A DNA stretch of 64,000 bases from Cupriavidus sp. BIS7 (GCF_000292345.1 NZ_ALOU01000069.1:1-64000), one strand, 5' to 3'. Counted from the stretch's first letter, positions 45,253-54,482 are shown. Numbers and translations: made by a program. The notes: generated from the sequence alone by a model not told the origin.

Positions 45253-45765
45253 ATGCATGAACCCGCCCGCATGGCGCCAGGCGCCACCCTGCCCGAACTG
45301 CTGATCTCGTTGGCCATCGCCGCCGTTCTGGCGGTGGCGGCGTGGCCAGTGCTGCGCAACCTGCTGGCGGAGCAAACCGCCGCACATGCTGCGGACCGGC
45401 TGGCTGCGTCGCTGGCGCTGGCACGCACAACGGCGGCAAGCCGGCGCACGGAGGTAAGCCTTGGCCCACTCGCCGGCGCCAGCACACTGGGCGGCGGCTG
45501 GCAACTCGCCACCAGCGCGGCGCCTCCATTTTTTGTCGCTGCCGTGACAGATTCCTGCCTGCGGATCACGCTGCGCGGCACGGCGGGCGAGGCGGGACCA
45601 CAAAGCCTGCGCCTGACACCTGTGGGATACTCACGATCTGAACAAGGCGGCTTCTTTGCCGCTACGTTCCAGGTGCGCTGCCACGATGCGCAGCGCCAGG
45701 TCCGGCTAGGTGCCCAGGGGCGCATCCGGATCTGCCGGCCCGGTGTCGATGTCGACTGCAACTGA
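45253..45765 (+). CDS. GspH/FimT-like pseudopilin (copy 2)
   Basis: A 170-residue FimT-type protein, last gene of the second cluster. APGATLPELLISLAIAAVLAVAA has Gly/Ala cleavage and Glu +5. The DRLAASLALARTTAASRRTEV helix and C-terminal QGRIRICRPG match the GspH fold of copy 1. The start is ATG 45253, one base after the previous stop; ATG 45271 would give a shorter leader. RibD starts 57 bases after its stop. Confidence 0.83.
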   Translation: MHEPARMAPGATLPELLISLAIAAVLAVAAWPVLRNLLAEQTAAHAADRLAASLALARTTAASRRTEVSLGPLAGASTLGGGWQLATSAAPPFFVAAVTDSCLRITLRGTAGEAGPQSLRLTPVGYSRSEQGGFFAATFQVRCHDAQRQVRLGAQGRIRICRPGVDVDCN

Positions 45766-45822
45766 ACCCGACTGACCCGCATCCGGACACCCGACAAACC
45801 CTTCGGCCCGAATCGCCACACT

Positions 45823-46944
45823 ATGTTTTCCGACTCCGACCACACCGCCATGGAGCAGGCCCTTGCGCTTGCGGCGCGCGGCATGTTCATCACCACACCG
45901 AATCCGCGTGTCGGTTGTGTGCTGATGAAGGATGGTCAGGTGATCGGACAGGGCTACACGCAGCCGGCCGGCCAGGATCACGCCGAGATCCAGGCCATGA
46001 AGGACGCCATCTCGCGCGGGCATGATCCCGCAGGCGCCACGGCCTACGTCACGCTGGAGCCCTGCAGCCACTTCGGCCGCACACCTCCGTGTGCAGACGC
46101 GCTGGTGCGTGCGCGTATCGCCCGCGTGGTGGCCGCCATGGAAGACCCGAACCCATCGGTATCCGGCCGGGGGTTGCAACGATTGCGCGATGCAGGTATC
46201 GACGTGCGCTGCGGCTTGCTGGAAAAGGAAGCGCGTGACCTGAACATCGGCTTTGTCTCGCGCATGACGCGCGGCCTGCCATGGGTCCGCGTCAAGGTGG
46301 CGGCATCGCTCGATGGCGGCACAGCCCTGCACGATGGCACGAGCCAATGGATCACTGGCCAGGCCGCGCGCGATGACGGCCACGCGTGGCGTGCCCGCGC
46401 CTGCGCCATCCTGACCGGCATCGGTACCGTCCGCGATGACAACCCGGCGCTCACAGTGCGCGCGATTCCCACGCCGCGCCAACCGCAACGCGTGCTGGTC
46501 GATTCGCGGCTGGAAGTCCCGCTGGACGCGCAGATCCTGAATCGCGATACCGGTGACTTCGCCAAACCGGTGCTGGTGTTCTGCGCCATCGAAGACAAGG
46601 CCCGCCAGCGTGCGCTGGAAGCCCGTGGCGCCGAAGTCGTGGTCCTGCCGAATCCGCATGGCAAGGTCGAACTGCGCCACATGCTCGAGGAACTCGGCCG
46701 TCGCGGGATCAATGAACTCCACGTGGAAGCCGGCTTCAAGCTCAATGGTTCGCTGATCCGCGAAGGTTGCGCCGACGAGCTGCTGGTCTATCTGGCGCCG
46801 AAACTGCTCGGCGATGCGCAGGGCATGTTCAACCTGCCGCCGCTGTCCAGGCTCGAAGACGCCGCTGCATTCCGCTGGCACGAGATCCGCCAGATTGGCG
46901 ACGACCTGCGCCTGATCGCGCGTCGCGCCGACAGCAAATTCTGA
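45823..46944 (+). CDS. ribD: Riboflavin biosynthesis deaminase/reductase RibD
   Basis: A bifunctional enzyme: the N-terminal deaminase (about 1-145) has the zinc motifs HAE and PCSHFGRTPPC; the C-terminal reductase domain (about 150-373) has the RVLVDSRLEVP and NELHVEAGFKLNGSLI segments. It carries out the second and third steps from GTP. The 373-residue length is normal. It precedes ribE by 27 bases. I find no FMN riboswitch (RFN element) upstream. Confidence 0.96.
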   Translation: MFSDSDHTAMEQALALAARGMFITTPNPRVGCVLMKDGQVIGQGYTQPAGQDHAEIQAMKDAISRGHDPAGATAYVTLEPCSHFGRTPPCADALVRARIARVVAAMEDPNPSVSGRGLQRLRDAGIDVRCGLLEKEARDLNIGFVSRMTRGLPWVRVKVAASLDGGTALHDGTSQWITGQAARDDGHAWRARACAILTGIGTVRDDNPALTVRAIPTPRQPQRVLVDSRLEVPLDAQILNRDTGDFAKPVLVFCAIEDKARQRALEARGAEVVVLPNPHGKVELRHMLEELGRRGINELHVEAGFKLNGSLIREGCADELLVYLAPKLLGDAQGMFNLPPLSRLEDAAAFRWHEIRQIGDDLRLIARRADSKF

Positions 46945-46971
46945 ACGAAATCACACATCGAAGAGGCAAGC

Positions 46972-47607
46972 ATGTTTACTGGCATCGTGGCGGCGGTTGG
47001 CCGCATCGAATCCATCTCACCGCTCGGTAATGACGCCAACGCAGGCGTGCGCCTGCGCGTAGCCGCTGGCGACCTGGACCTGACGGACGTGGGCATTGGC
47101 GACAGCATTGCCATCCAGGGCGCCTGCATGACCGTGGTGACGCTTGATGCCGGCCACTTCGACGTCGATGTTTCGCGCGAATCGCTCGACAAGACCGTCG
47201 GCCTCGACCAACCGGGCCGCGTCAATCTGGAAAAGGCGCTGCGGCTGGCCGATCGCCTCGGCGGGCACCTGGTGTCGGGCCATGTGGACGGACTCGGCGA
47301 AGTTGTCCGCTTCGCGCCGGTTGGCGAATCGCACGAGCTGCGCATCCGCGCGCCGCGCGAGCTGGGCCGCTACCTGGCCTACAAGGGGTCGGTGGTGGTC
47401 AACGGCGTATCGCTGACCGTCAACAGCGTCAGCGACGAAGCCGACGGCTGCGTGTTCTCGATCAACCTGATCCCGCATACCGTGGAAGTCACCACGCTCA
47501 ACGAACTGGCGCCGGGCAAGCGCGTGAATCTGGAGATCGACCTGATCGCGCGGTACGTGGAGAGGATGCTGTCGGCGTCTGACGCCTCCGCCGACGAAGC
47601 AATCTGA
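46972..47607 (+). CDS. ribE: Riboflavin synthase, alpha subunit
   Basis: Converts two lumazine molecules to riboflavin and the pyrimidine product. The 211-residue protein shows the internal repeat of the family: MFTGIVAAVGRIESI at the N-terminus and HLVSGHVDGLGEVV in the second lumazine-binding half. It forms a pair with ribD. A hairpin ATGGCGC/GCGCCAT (about 47652-47671) without a T run follows the gene. Confidence 0.96.
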   Translation: MFTGIVAAVGRIESISPLGNDANAGVRLRVAAGDLDLTDVGIGDSIAIQGACMTVVTLDAGHFDVDVSRESLDKTVGLDQPGRVNLEKALRLADRLGGHLVSGHVDGLGEVVRFAPVGESHELRIRAPRELGRYLAYKGSVVVNGVSLTVNSVSDEADGCVFSINLIPHTVEVTTLNELAPGKRVNLEIDLIARYVERMLSASDASADEAI

Positions 47608-47692
47608 TTGGGCACGTTTCCAGTGCTTTATCTGCCACATACGACACGTCATGGCGCTCGGCGGCGCCATGCGCGCATCGAGGCGACTGGAT

Positions 47693-48481
47693 TCAATCGC
47701 GGTCAGGCCGACCGGACAGATCCGATAGTTCGAACTGGTAGACGAGGCGCTGCACGAACGTCCGCTGCGAAGGCGTGAGCGCCAGGAAGGTACAGCCAAC
47801 AAGGTGATGCAACAGTTCGTGGCGTCGGATAATCCCGTGCCCGGCAGTCTGCAGCGACGCTTCCAGCTTTCCATGCGGGCCGAAGTCGAGGCTGCACCGG
47901 TTCAGGATCGTGCCCGCGGGCACGATCCTGGAGAGCGTCGACATCGAACTCAGCCCCACACCGCCCTGCGACAGGTTGTCGATGCCCAGTTCCAGCCACT
48001 GGCCACCGGGCGCCAGCAGCCGGCACGTGTAGTTCCTGTCAGGAGCGATCAGTGCACGCGGCTGGCGCCGCCGCTCGGCAAACTCCATGTTGGAAGGAAA
48101 GTCCGAGGCGCACGCAAGTTCGCCCTGGTACCGGATCGTTCGCGGATTGACGATGGGGAAGCGAATCGGCATGCCGCGCAGCCGCGATGAAAAGACGACT
48201 TCACCCGACTTCAGCAGGAAATCCTGTTCGGACGAGGTCCGGCAACCCTCCAGGACGAAAGTCCGCGCCAGCGGATTCACCTGCAGCAGCGTGGATGCCA
48301 TCGTGTATCCGCCACGCCCGTGCAGCCGGCCCCGGCATTGCAGCCAGGCAAGATCCTGCAGCGCCAGGCCGATTTTCGACGGTTGGCTGGCGGAAAGCGG
48401 GCCCGGACCCAGCGAGGAATCTTGCGGCAATCCCTCATCGGATATGAAATGCGGATTGCCGGGATCGGGAAAGCCGACCAT
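47693..48481 (-). CDS. YcgR/PilZ-type c-di-GMP binding protein
   Basis: A 262-residue protein with an N-terminal YcgR-like region and a C-terminal PilZ domain. The c-di-GMP ligands are visible: RRRQPR near residue 137 (RxxxR motif) and DNLSQGG near 167 (D/NxSxxG motif). Such proteins act as flagellar brakes or regulate pili and polysaccharide on c-di-GMP binding. It lies alone on the minus strand between ribE and an exported hydrolase. The diguanylate cyclase at 20.4 kb could supply the signal, but a direct link is speculative. Confidence 0.85.
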   Translation of the reverse strand: MVGFPDPGNPHFISDEGLPQDSSLGPGPLSASQPSKIGLALQDLAWLQCRGRLHGRGGYTMASTLLQVNPLARTFVLEGCRTSSEQDFLLKSGEVVFSSRLRGMPIRFPIVNPRTIRYQGELACASDFPSNMEFAERRRQPRALIAPDRNYTCRLLAPGGQWLELGIDNLSQGGVGLSSMSTLSRIVPAGTILNRCSLDFGPHGKLEASLQTAGHGIIRRHELLHHLVGCTFLALTPSQRTFVQRLVYQFELSDLSGRPDRD

Positions 48482-48608
48482 GAGTCACACGGAGGAAGAG
48501 TTTTCGAAAAATAGGGCCGCACGTGGCCCCGCATCCGTGTTTTCGGCGGGATTCTGGATAGCTTGAGCCCTGCTTGGGCGTCGCTTGGCCTCGCTTGGCC
48601 TCAAATCG

Positions 48609-49448
48609 TCACTCGTCCCGCTTTTCGCCCACGGTCTCCACCACCTTGCGCGTCATGATCCAGTCGCCGATCGCCTGCATGACCGGCTGCTCGCGGCCGA
48701 CGAAGCCATGTTGCGAGAACGCCTCGCACGGCTCGCCGCGCACGCCTTTCGATCCCTGCACCGTGATCAGCGGGATGCTGCCGTGCCTGGCCACGATGGT
48801 TCGATATTCCGTCACTGGGCACGGATCATCGTGATGGTGGACGAAGAGTTGGTCGACGTGTGTGGCTGTCCAGTCGAAGTTCCACATTGGCAGGCCGTGC
48901 ACGTTGCGGCCTCGCCCCGCACTCGGATCGGTGAACGTCGCCGAATGCACCGCGCCATCGATGCGGCCATCGAGCTTGCGCGCCAGGAATGCGCTGGACA
49001 CCGTGCCGTAACTCGTGCCGACCACGTATATCTTGCTGACACCGAAATCCGCTTTGATCCTGTCGATCGCGGCGCCCACGTCGGCCGCATGCTGGCCCGA
49101 CGTCCTGTACGTATCGCCGCAATCGTTCCAGTGGTCCTTCGGACAATCGACCAGTACCGTCATTAGCTGATCGGACACCAGATGGCGGCGCGCGCGCACC
49201 AGGAAATTGCCACGTAACTGATATACGGGGGCGCCGTTCTGGACTTCCACCCTCAGCACGCCCGGATAGCCGGGAAACAACAGCGCGGCTGTCGTCGGCC
49301 TGGAGCCGGGCTTCTTGCTGACCACCAGGTTCAGTTCCGTGCCACGTGGCAGGGTCACGGTCGTGACGCTCTCGTCGAGCGGCGCCTCCTGGGCGAATGC
49401 GGAAAAGCTCAGGCACAGTGCAGCCACCACCAATGCGTATCGCATCAT
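48609..49448 (-). CDS. Exported alpha/beta-hydrolase-like protein
   Basis: A 279-residue protein with a signal peptide (1-19, ending AFA) and an alpha/beta-hydrolase-like fold. The nucleophile elbow GTSYG sits near residue 143, and HxxGxxP-type features are missing, so it is not a typical lipase. Late His residues (HHHDDPCPVTEY, near 205) could complete a triad. It is expected in the periplasm. Substrate unknown. It is followed on the same strand by the YcgR-like gene after 127 bases. Confidence 0.65.
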   Translation of the reverse strand: MMRYALVVAALCLSFSAFAQEAPLDESVTTVTLPRGTELNLVVSKKPGSRPTTAALLFPGYPGVLRVEVQNGAPVYQLRGNFLVRARRHLVSDQLMTVLVDCPKDHWNDCGDTYRTSGQHAADVGAAIDRIKADFGVSKIYVVGTSYGTVSSAFLARKLDGRIDGAVHSATFTDPSAGRGRNVHGLPMWNFDWTATHVDQLFVHHHDDPCPVTEYRTIVARHGSIPLITVQGSKGVRGEPCEAFSQHGFVGREQPVMQAIGDWIMTRKVVETVGEKRDE

Positions 49449-49510
49449 TTCCCCTCCCGGTCCCGCCAGTTGAAAACGGCCCCGGCAAGCATACCGGAGG
49501 CCACACCACC

Positions 49511-49539
49511 ATAAAGAGGCTGTTTCAGAACAGCCTCAT
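49511..49539 (-). terminator. Terminator of the CoA-transferase gene
   Basis: On the minus strand GAGGCTGTT and AACAGCCTC form a 9-bp stem with a 4-base loop (TCTGA-type), followed by TTTAT. The stem overlaps the last two bases of the CoA-transferase stop codon. Confidence 0.7.
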
Positions 49540-50603
49540 GGCTTGATGTCGATGCTCTGCCCGGAATCGGCATCCGGCGAGAGCGCGCTGAACCTCGGCG
49601 CCCCCGATACATCGAGCGCTCCATCCTGCTGCCCGATAAACGTGCCGCGCGCCACGTTATGCGGATGCCGTGCCGCTTCCGCGATGCTGAGCACCGGCGC
49701 ATAGCAGACATCGGTGCCGCCAAGCAACGCATCCCAATGCGCGCGCGGCTGGCTGGCGAACAGCGTGGTGAACCGTTGCTTCAGCGCGGGCCAACTCGCA
49801 TGGTCATACTGCCGCGCAGGGTCGACATCGGTCATGCCAAGCTTCTCCAGCAGCAGCGCGTAGAACTGCGGCTCCAGCGCGCCGATCGTGATGAAGCCGC
49901 CGTCGGCACAGGCATAGACATCGTAGAACGGTGATTGATGGAATGGGCTCGGCGCCGGTCCGCCGAGTTGCCCGTTATTGCGCACCCACAGCGCGATGCC
50001 ACCGAGCATCGCCACCATGTCGACGATGGCGCCGTCTACGACGCGGCCTCGCCCGGTGGCACGGGCGTCGAGCATCGCGCAGACGATGCCGAATGCCAGC
50101 CCCAGCGCGCCGCCCGCATCGCCAAGCACGGTGGGCGGGATCATCGGCGCCTCGCCCGGCCTGGCCGACAGCGACAGCATGCCGGTCAGCGCCACGTAGT
50201 TCAGATCGTGCCCGGCGGTCTGCGCAAGCGGGCCGGACTGGCCCCAACCCGTCATGCGGCCATACACCAGCTTCGGATTGCGCGCGGCGCAATCGGCCGG
50301 GCCCAGGCCGAGCCGCTCCATCACGCCGGGCCGATTGCCCTCGATCAAGGCATCGGCCTGCTCCACCAGGCGCATCGCCTCGGCCAGATCGCCGGGCTGC
50401 TTCAGATCCAGCGGGCGGATGATCTTGCCGCGCCGCAGCGGGCTGGCCTTGTCGCCACCAAGCTGCTCGGCCACGGCCACACGCTGGCGCCGCGCGATAA
50501 CCGTCACTTCCGCGCCCATGTCGGCCAGCATGCGGCCAGCCAGCGGCCCGGGGCCAATCCCTTCGAACTCGACAATGCGGATGCCTTGCAGCGGCGGGGT
50601 CAT
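49536..50603 (-). CDS. CaiB/BaiF CoA-transferase family, alpha-methylacyl-CoA racemase-like
   Basis: A 355-residue family III CoA-transferase-fold protein. The segment GHDLNYVALTGMLSLSARPG and the APMIPPTVLGDAGGALGLAFG block match alpha-methylacyl-CoA racemases more than formyl-CoA transferases. It probably epimerises 2-methylacyl-CoA during degradation of branched or sterol-like acids. The start is divergent from ribBX with a 230-base spacer. Its 3' end runs into a terminator hairpin. Confidence 0.8.
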   Translation of the reverse strand: MTPPLQGIRIVEFEGIGPGPLAGRMLADMGAEVTVIARRQRVAVAEQLGGDKASPLRRGKIIRPLDLKQPGDLAEAMRLVEQADALIEGNRPGVMERLGLGPADCAARNPKLVYGRMTGWGQSGPLAQTAGHDLNYVALTGMLSLSARPGEAPMIPPTVLGDAGGALGLAFGIVCAMLDARATGRGRVVDGAIVDMVAMLGGIALWVRNNGQLGGPAPSPFHQSPFYDVYACADGGFITIGALEPQFYALLLEKLGMTDVDPARQYDHASWPALKQRFTTLFASQPRAHWDALLGGTDVCYAPVLSIAEAARHPHNVARGTFIGQQDGALDVSGAPRFSALSPDADSGQSIDIKP

Positions 50604-50834
50604 GCGTGATCTCCTGGTCAGTGCGGCAACTGCAAAACGGCAATTACACCGTTAAGTGCCTTTTTATTCATATTCGTACAAGACCCCAGCCCGATGCGGG
50701 TCGGGTCAAGGCGGGCCAGCAATGCACGGCTTGGCGTACAATAGCGGCCTTGATTTCACCGGCGTCGCAGCATTCTGCCGCCGGCCCTGCCCGCCGAAAA
50801 GCATTCCGCTCGCCATTCTTACGTCGCCCCAGCC

Positions 50835-51950
50835 ATGACTATCTCTCGTATCGAAGACATCATTGCCGACATTCGTGCCGGCCGCATGGTCATCCTTGTA
50901 GACGAGGAAGACCGTGAAAATGAGGGTGACCTTGTCCTGGCAGCTGATTTCGTAACGCCCGAGGCCATCAATTTCATGGCCAAGTACGGCCGTGGCCTGA
51001 TCTGCCTGACGCTGACCGCCGAGCGTTGCCGCCAGCTGGAGCTGTATCCGATGGTGTCGCGCAACGGCACGGTACACGGCACCAACTTCACCGTCTCGAT
51101 CGAGGCGGCCGAAGGCGTGACCACCGGCATTTCGGCCGCAGACCGCTCGCGCACCGTGCAGGCTGCCGTGGCGCGCGACGCCAAGGCGAGCGACCTGGTC
51201 CAGCCCGGCCACATCTTCCCGCTGACGGCCCAGCCCGGCGGCGTGCTGATCCGCGCTGGCCACACCGAGGCCGGCTGCGACCTCGGCGCGCTGGCCGGCG
51301 TGACGCCCGCGGCGGTGATCTGCGAAATCATGAAGGACGACGGTACGATGGCGCGGCTGCCGGACCTGATCGAGTTCGCGCAAGAGCACGACCTCAAGAT
51401 CGGTACGATCGCCGACCTCATCCACTACCGCAGCCGCACCGAAAGCATCATCGAACGGATGGGCGAGCGCGAGATGCAGACGCCGTGGGGTACGTTCCAC
51501 AGCGTGCTGTATCGTGACAAGCCGACCGGCCGCGCCCATGTGGCGCTGGTCAAGGGCAAGCCACACCCCGAACGCGAGACGCTGGTGCGTGTGCACGAGC
51601 CGCTGTCCGTGCTGGACATGCTCGAAGCCGGCCGTACCACCCACTCATGGGGCCTTCCGGCTGCGCTGGAAGTGCTGCACGGCGCCGAGCACGGCGTGAT
51701 GGTGCTGCTGAACTGTGGCGATTCGCCCGAACTGCTGTTCGAACAGTTCGCCGCGCTCGATGCCCCGCACAACCGTCCGCGCCGCAAGCCGGACCTGCGC
51801 ACCTACGGCGTGGGCGCACAGATCCTGCGCGACGTGGGCGTGGGCAAGATGCGCGTGCTGGGTTCGCCGCAGAAGATGCCGAGCATGACCGGCTACGACC
51901 TGGAGATCGTCGGCTGCCAGTCGATGAGTGGCGAGCCGAACTGCGATTGA
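50835..51950 (+). CDS. ribBX: RibBX: DHBP synthase fused to a degenerate GTP cyclohydrolase II domain
   Basis: The N-terminal 205 residues are 3,4-dihydroxy-2-butanone-4-phosphate synthase, with [11 protein letters not shown] at 20-30 and HTEAGCDLG near 148. The C-terminal part (about 206-371) has the GTP cyclohydrolase II fold outline but lacks the three zinc cysteines and the GDxxxSxRCDC segment. This matches the RibBX arrangement seen in other proteobacteria. The second half is probably not a working cyclohydrolase, so GTP cyclohydrolase II should be encoded elsewhere. RibH follows after 79 bases. No RFN element is seen upstream; a TACAAT at 50737-50742 may be a -10. Confidence 0.9.
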   Translation: MTISRIEDIIADIRAGRMVILVDEEDRENEGDLVLAADFVTPEAINFMAKYGRGLICLTLTAERCRQLELYPMVSRNGTVHGTNFTVSIEAAEGVTTGISAADRSRTVQAAVARDAKASDLVQPGHIFPLTAQPGGVLIRAGHTEAGCDLGALAGVTPAAVICEIMKDDGTMARLPDLIEFAQEHDLKIGTIADLIHYRSRTESIIERMGEREMQTPWGTFHSVLYRDKPTGRAHVALVKGKPHPERETLVRVHEPLSVLDMLEAGRTTHSWGLPAALEVLHGAEHGVMVLLNCGDSPELLFEQFAALDAPHNRPRRKPDLRTYGVGAQILRDVGVGKMRVLGSPQKMPSMTGYDLEIVGCQSMSGEPNCD

Positions 51951-52029
51951 GCGGGAACCGGGCATACCGATAGACCTGGCGGCGGCGCGTCCCGCGCGGC
52001 TGCCTGACCGAATCACTGGAGAAATAACG

Positions 52030-52539
52030 ATGGATCACGGCTTCTACGAGAGCAACCTCGACGGCGAAGGCCTGCGTATCGGTATCGTGCAGGCCCGCTT
52101 CAACGAGCCCGTCTGCGACGAGCTGCGCGAGGCCTGCGTGGCCGAACTGGAAAAGCTGGGTGTCGAAGGCGAAGACACGCTGCTGGTCACCGTGCCGGGC
52201 GCGCTGGAAGTGCCGCTGGCGCTGCAGAAGATGGCCGAGAGCGGCCAGTTCGACGCACTGATCGCGCTGGGCGCGGTGGTGCGCGGCGAGACCTACCACT
52301 TCGAACTGGTTTCGAACGAGTCCGGCGCTGGCATCTCCCGCGTTGGCCTTGACTTCAATGTACCGATCGCCAACGGCATCCTGACCGTCGACACGGACGC
52401 CCAGGCCCACGCCCGCACGCGTGAGAAGGGCCGCGACTGCGCCCGCACCGCCGTGGAAATGGCGAACCTGGTCGTCGCGCTCGATTCGCTGCGCGAGCAC
52501 GGTGCCGAAGACGAAGAAGACGAGGAAGATGATGAGTGA
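52030..52539 (+). CDS. ribH: 6,7-dimethyl-8-ribityllumazine synthase
   Basis: Condenses DHBP and the pyrimidine from RibD to the lumazine precursor of riboflavin. The 169 residues include [22 protein letters not shown] and the [14 protein letters not shown] core, with [17 protein letters not shown] typical of the active site. The acidic C-terminus ([10 protein letters not shown]) extends past the core. The ATG at 52030 has GGAGAAATAAC upstream. The end overlaps nusB by eight bases. Confidence 0.96.
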   Translation: MDHGFYESNLDGEGLRIGIVQARFNEPVCDELREACVAELEKLGVEGEDTLLVTVPGALEVPLALQKMAESGQFDALIALGAVVRGETYHFELVSNESGAGISRVGLDFNVPIANGILTVDTDAQAHARTREKGRDCARTAVEMANLVVALDSLREHGAEDEEDEEDDE

Positions 52540-53044
52540 TGCGCCCGACACCGGCGACAAGGGCGTGAGCGACAAGGCTGCCGGCGCCAAGGCTCGCACC
52601 GAGCCGAAGGCACCGCCCAAGAGCGCACGCCGCCGTTCGCGCGAACTCGCGCTTCAGGGCCTCTACCAGTGGCTGCTGAACCGTAACGATATTGGCGCCA
52701 TTCAGGCCCACCTGCGCGATGCCCAGGGCTTCAACAAGGCTGACCGTGAGCACTTCGATGCCCTGCTGGGCGGCGCCGTGCGCGAGGAAGCTCGCCTGAC
52801 GGCCGCTTTCGAGCCGTTCCTGGACCGTAAGGTCGACGAACTGTCGCCGGTGGAACGCGCGGCGCTGCTGGTTGGCAGCTACGAGCTTGTGCATTGCCTG
52901 GACATCCCGTACAAGGTCGTCATCAACGAGGCCGTCGAGTTGACCAAGACCTTCGGCGGCGTGGAAGGCTACAAGTACGTCAACGGCGTGCTCGACAAGT
53001 TGGCCGCACAGGTGCGCGCTCCGGAAGTATCGGCCCGCCGCTGA
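52532..53044 (+). CDS. nusB: Transcription antitermination protein NusB
   Basis: Binds boxA RNA with NusE in rRNA antitermination. The 170-residue protein has a polar, disordered-looking N-terminal extension of about 28 residues, then the helical core with [14 protein letters not shown] and EDAL-like C-terminal segments. ATG 52532 (with GAGGAAG upstream) is preferred over the ATG three bases earlier. It overlaps ribH by eight bases, so the pair is probably coupled. A terminator follows. Confidence 0.95.
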   Translation: MSDAPDTGDKGVSDKAAGAKARTEPKAPPKSARRRSRELALQGLYQWLLNRNDIGAIQAHLRDAQGFNKADREHFDALLGGAVREEARLTAAFEPFLDRKVDELSPVERAALLVGSYELVHCLDIPYKVVINEAVELTKTFGGVEGYKYVNGVLDKLAAQVRAPEVSARR

Positions 53045-53110
53045 TTCGCGCATTTCAAACAGATGTTGCATTTCTGTGCAGGGCATCCGATGATGCCCTG
53101 CGCCGGCAAG

Positions 53111-53137
53111 ACACCCGCCTCGGCGGGTGTTTTTGTT
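53111..53137 (+). terminator. Terminator after nusB
   Basis: ACACCCGCC and GGCGGGTGT form a 9-bp stem separated by two bases, so the innermost pairs probably open to make the loop. TTTTGTTT follows directly. It ends the ribBX-ribH-nusB unit. Confidence 0.85.
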
Positions 53138-53218
53138 TGATGACCCGATTTCCCGCGTGCGCGCCAAGGTGCCACGCCAACCTTTTTGCGGCCCTCTGAC
53201 GGGCCAGCCCCGATTGCC

Positions 53219-54400
53219 ATGGACTTCCCGCGCCTTGCCACCGCTTCCCGCCTCGCCCACATCGACGCCTTCCACGTGATGGAACTGGCCAAGCAGGCCG
53301 CCGAACTGGAACGCGCCGGGCGCCACATCATCCATATGGGCATCGGCGAACCCGACTTCACGGCCCCGGCGCCCGTGATCCATGCCGCCGAGGCGGCGAT
53401 GCGCCGCGGCGTCACCCAGTACACGGGCGCACTTGGCATCCACGCGCTGCGCGAGGCAATCGCCGGTTACTACAAGACCGCCTATGGGCTGGACGTCCCG
53501 GCACGTCGCGTGATTGTCACGGCCGGGGCGTCGGGTGCGCTGCTGCTGGCCTGCGCCGTGCTTGTGGAAATCGGTGCCGAGGTGCTGATGCCGGACCCGA
53601 GTTATCCGTGCAACCGGCATTTCGTGGCGGCGTTCGACGGCCATGCCAAGATGATTCCGAGCGGCCCGGACGAGCGCTTCCAGCTCACCGCCGCCCAGGT
53701 GACCGAGCACTGGGGCGAGAATACGCGCGGCGTGCTGCTGGCATCGCCGTCGAACCCGACCGGCACGTCTATCCTGCCCGACGAACTCAAGGCGATCCTG
53801 GCCGAGGTCCGCAAGCGCCAGGGCTTTGCCATCCTCGACGAGATTTACCAGGGCCTGTCGTATGACGCGCCGCCGGTCTCGGCGTTGTCGCTCGATGACA
53901 ATGTGGTGACCGTCAACAGTTTCTCGAAGTACTTCAACATGACTGGCTGGCGCCTGGGCTGGCTGGTGGTGCCGGACTCGCTGGTGCCGGCGTTCGAGAA
54001 GGTGGCGCAGAATCTGTTCATCTGCCCATCGGCCGTGGCCCAGCACGCGGCACTGGCCTGCTTCTCGCCCGAGGCATTGGCGATCTACGACGAACGCAAG
54101 GCCGAATTCCGCCGCCGCCGCGATGCGATCCTGCCCGCACTGGAAGCGCTGGGCCTGCGCGTGCCGGTCAAGCCGGACGGCGCGTTCTACGTCTACGCCG
54201 ATTGCCGCCATGTGAACCACCCCGCCGCCGGCGACGCCGACCGCCTGACGCAGGCCATCCTGCACGACGCCGGCGTGGTCATGGTACCCGGCACGGACTT
54301 CGGCCCGCACACGGCGCGCGACTACATCCGGATCTCGTACGCCACGTCGATGGCGAATATCGAGGACGCGATGCAGCGGCTGCATCATTTCTTGCGGTGA
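53219..54400 (+). CDS. PLP-dependent aminotransferase (class I/II)
   Basis: A 393-residue fold-type I aminotransferase. Family features are MGIGEPDFTAPAPVI near the N-terminus, ASPSNPTGTSI, and the PLP-lysine segment NSFSKYFNMTGWRLGW. It is close in outline to the AlaA/AspC-like group, so alanine or another neutral amino acid is a plausible substrate, but this cannot be fixed from sequence. Start ATG 53219 (MDFPRLATAS). It ends before a repeat and a bidirectional terminator. Confidence 0.88.
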   Translation: MDFPRLATASRLAHIDAFHVMELAKQAAELERAGRHIIHMGIGEPDFTAPAPVIHAAEAAMRRGVTQYTGALGIHALREAIAGYYKTAYGLDVPARRVIVTAGASGALLLACAVLVEIGAEVLMPDPSYPCNRHFVAAFDGHAKMIPSGPDERFQLTAAQVTEHWGENTRGVLLASPSNPTGTSILPDELKAILAEVRKRQGFAILDEIYQGLSYDAPPVSALSLDDNVVTVNSFSKYFNMTGWRLGWLVVPDSLVPAFEKVAQNLFICPSAVAQHAALACFSPEALAIYDERKAEFRRRRDAILPALEALGLRVPVKPDGAFYVYADCRHVNHPAAGDADRLTQAILHDAGVVMVPGTDFGPHTARDYIRISYATSMANIEDAMQRLHHFLR

Positions 54401-54427
54401 GGGCGTTCGCGATTCGCCCGCAGGTCT

Positions 54428-54482
54428 GCTCCCCTCTCCCGCCTGCGGGAGAGGGGCTGGGGGAGAGGGCCGGCGCATCAAA
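54428..54482. repeat. Dispersed palindromic intergenic repeat, copy 2
   Basis: Second copy of the element at 45-100: CCCCTCTCCCGC, two bases, GCGGGAGAGGGG, then a GGGGGAGAGGGC tail and GCGCATCAAA. It lies just past the aminotransferase stop, again at a gene 3' end and in the same orientation as copy 1 within the window. Confidence 0.75.

Noticed and set aside
50604-50834. FMN riboswitch (RFN element) upstream of ribBX.
   Set aside because: The conserved RFN blocks are not present in this spacer, nor before ribD.
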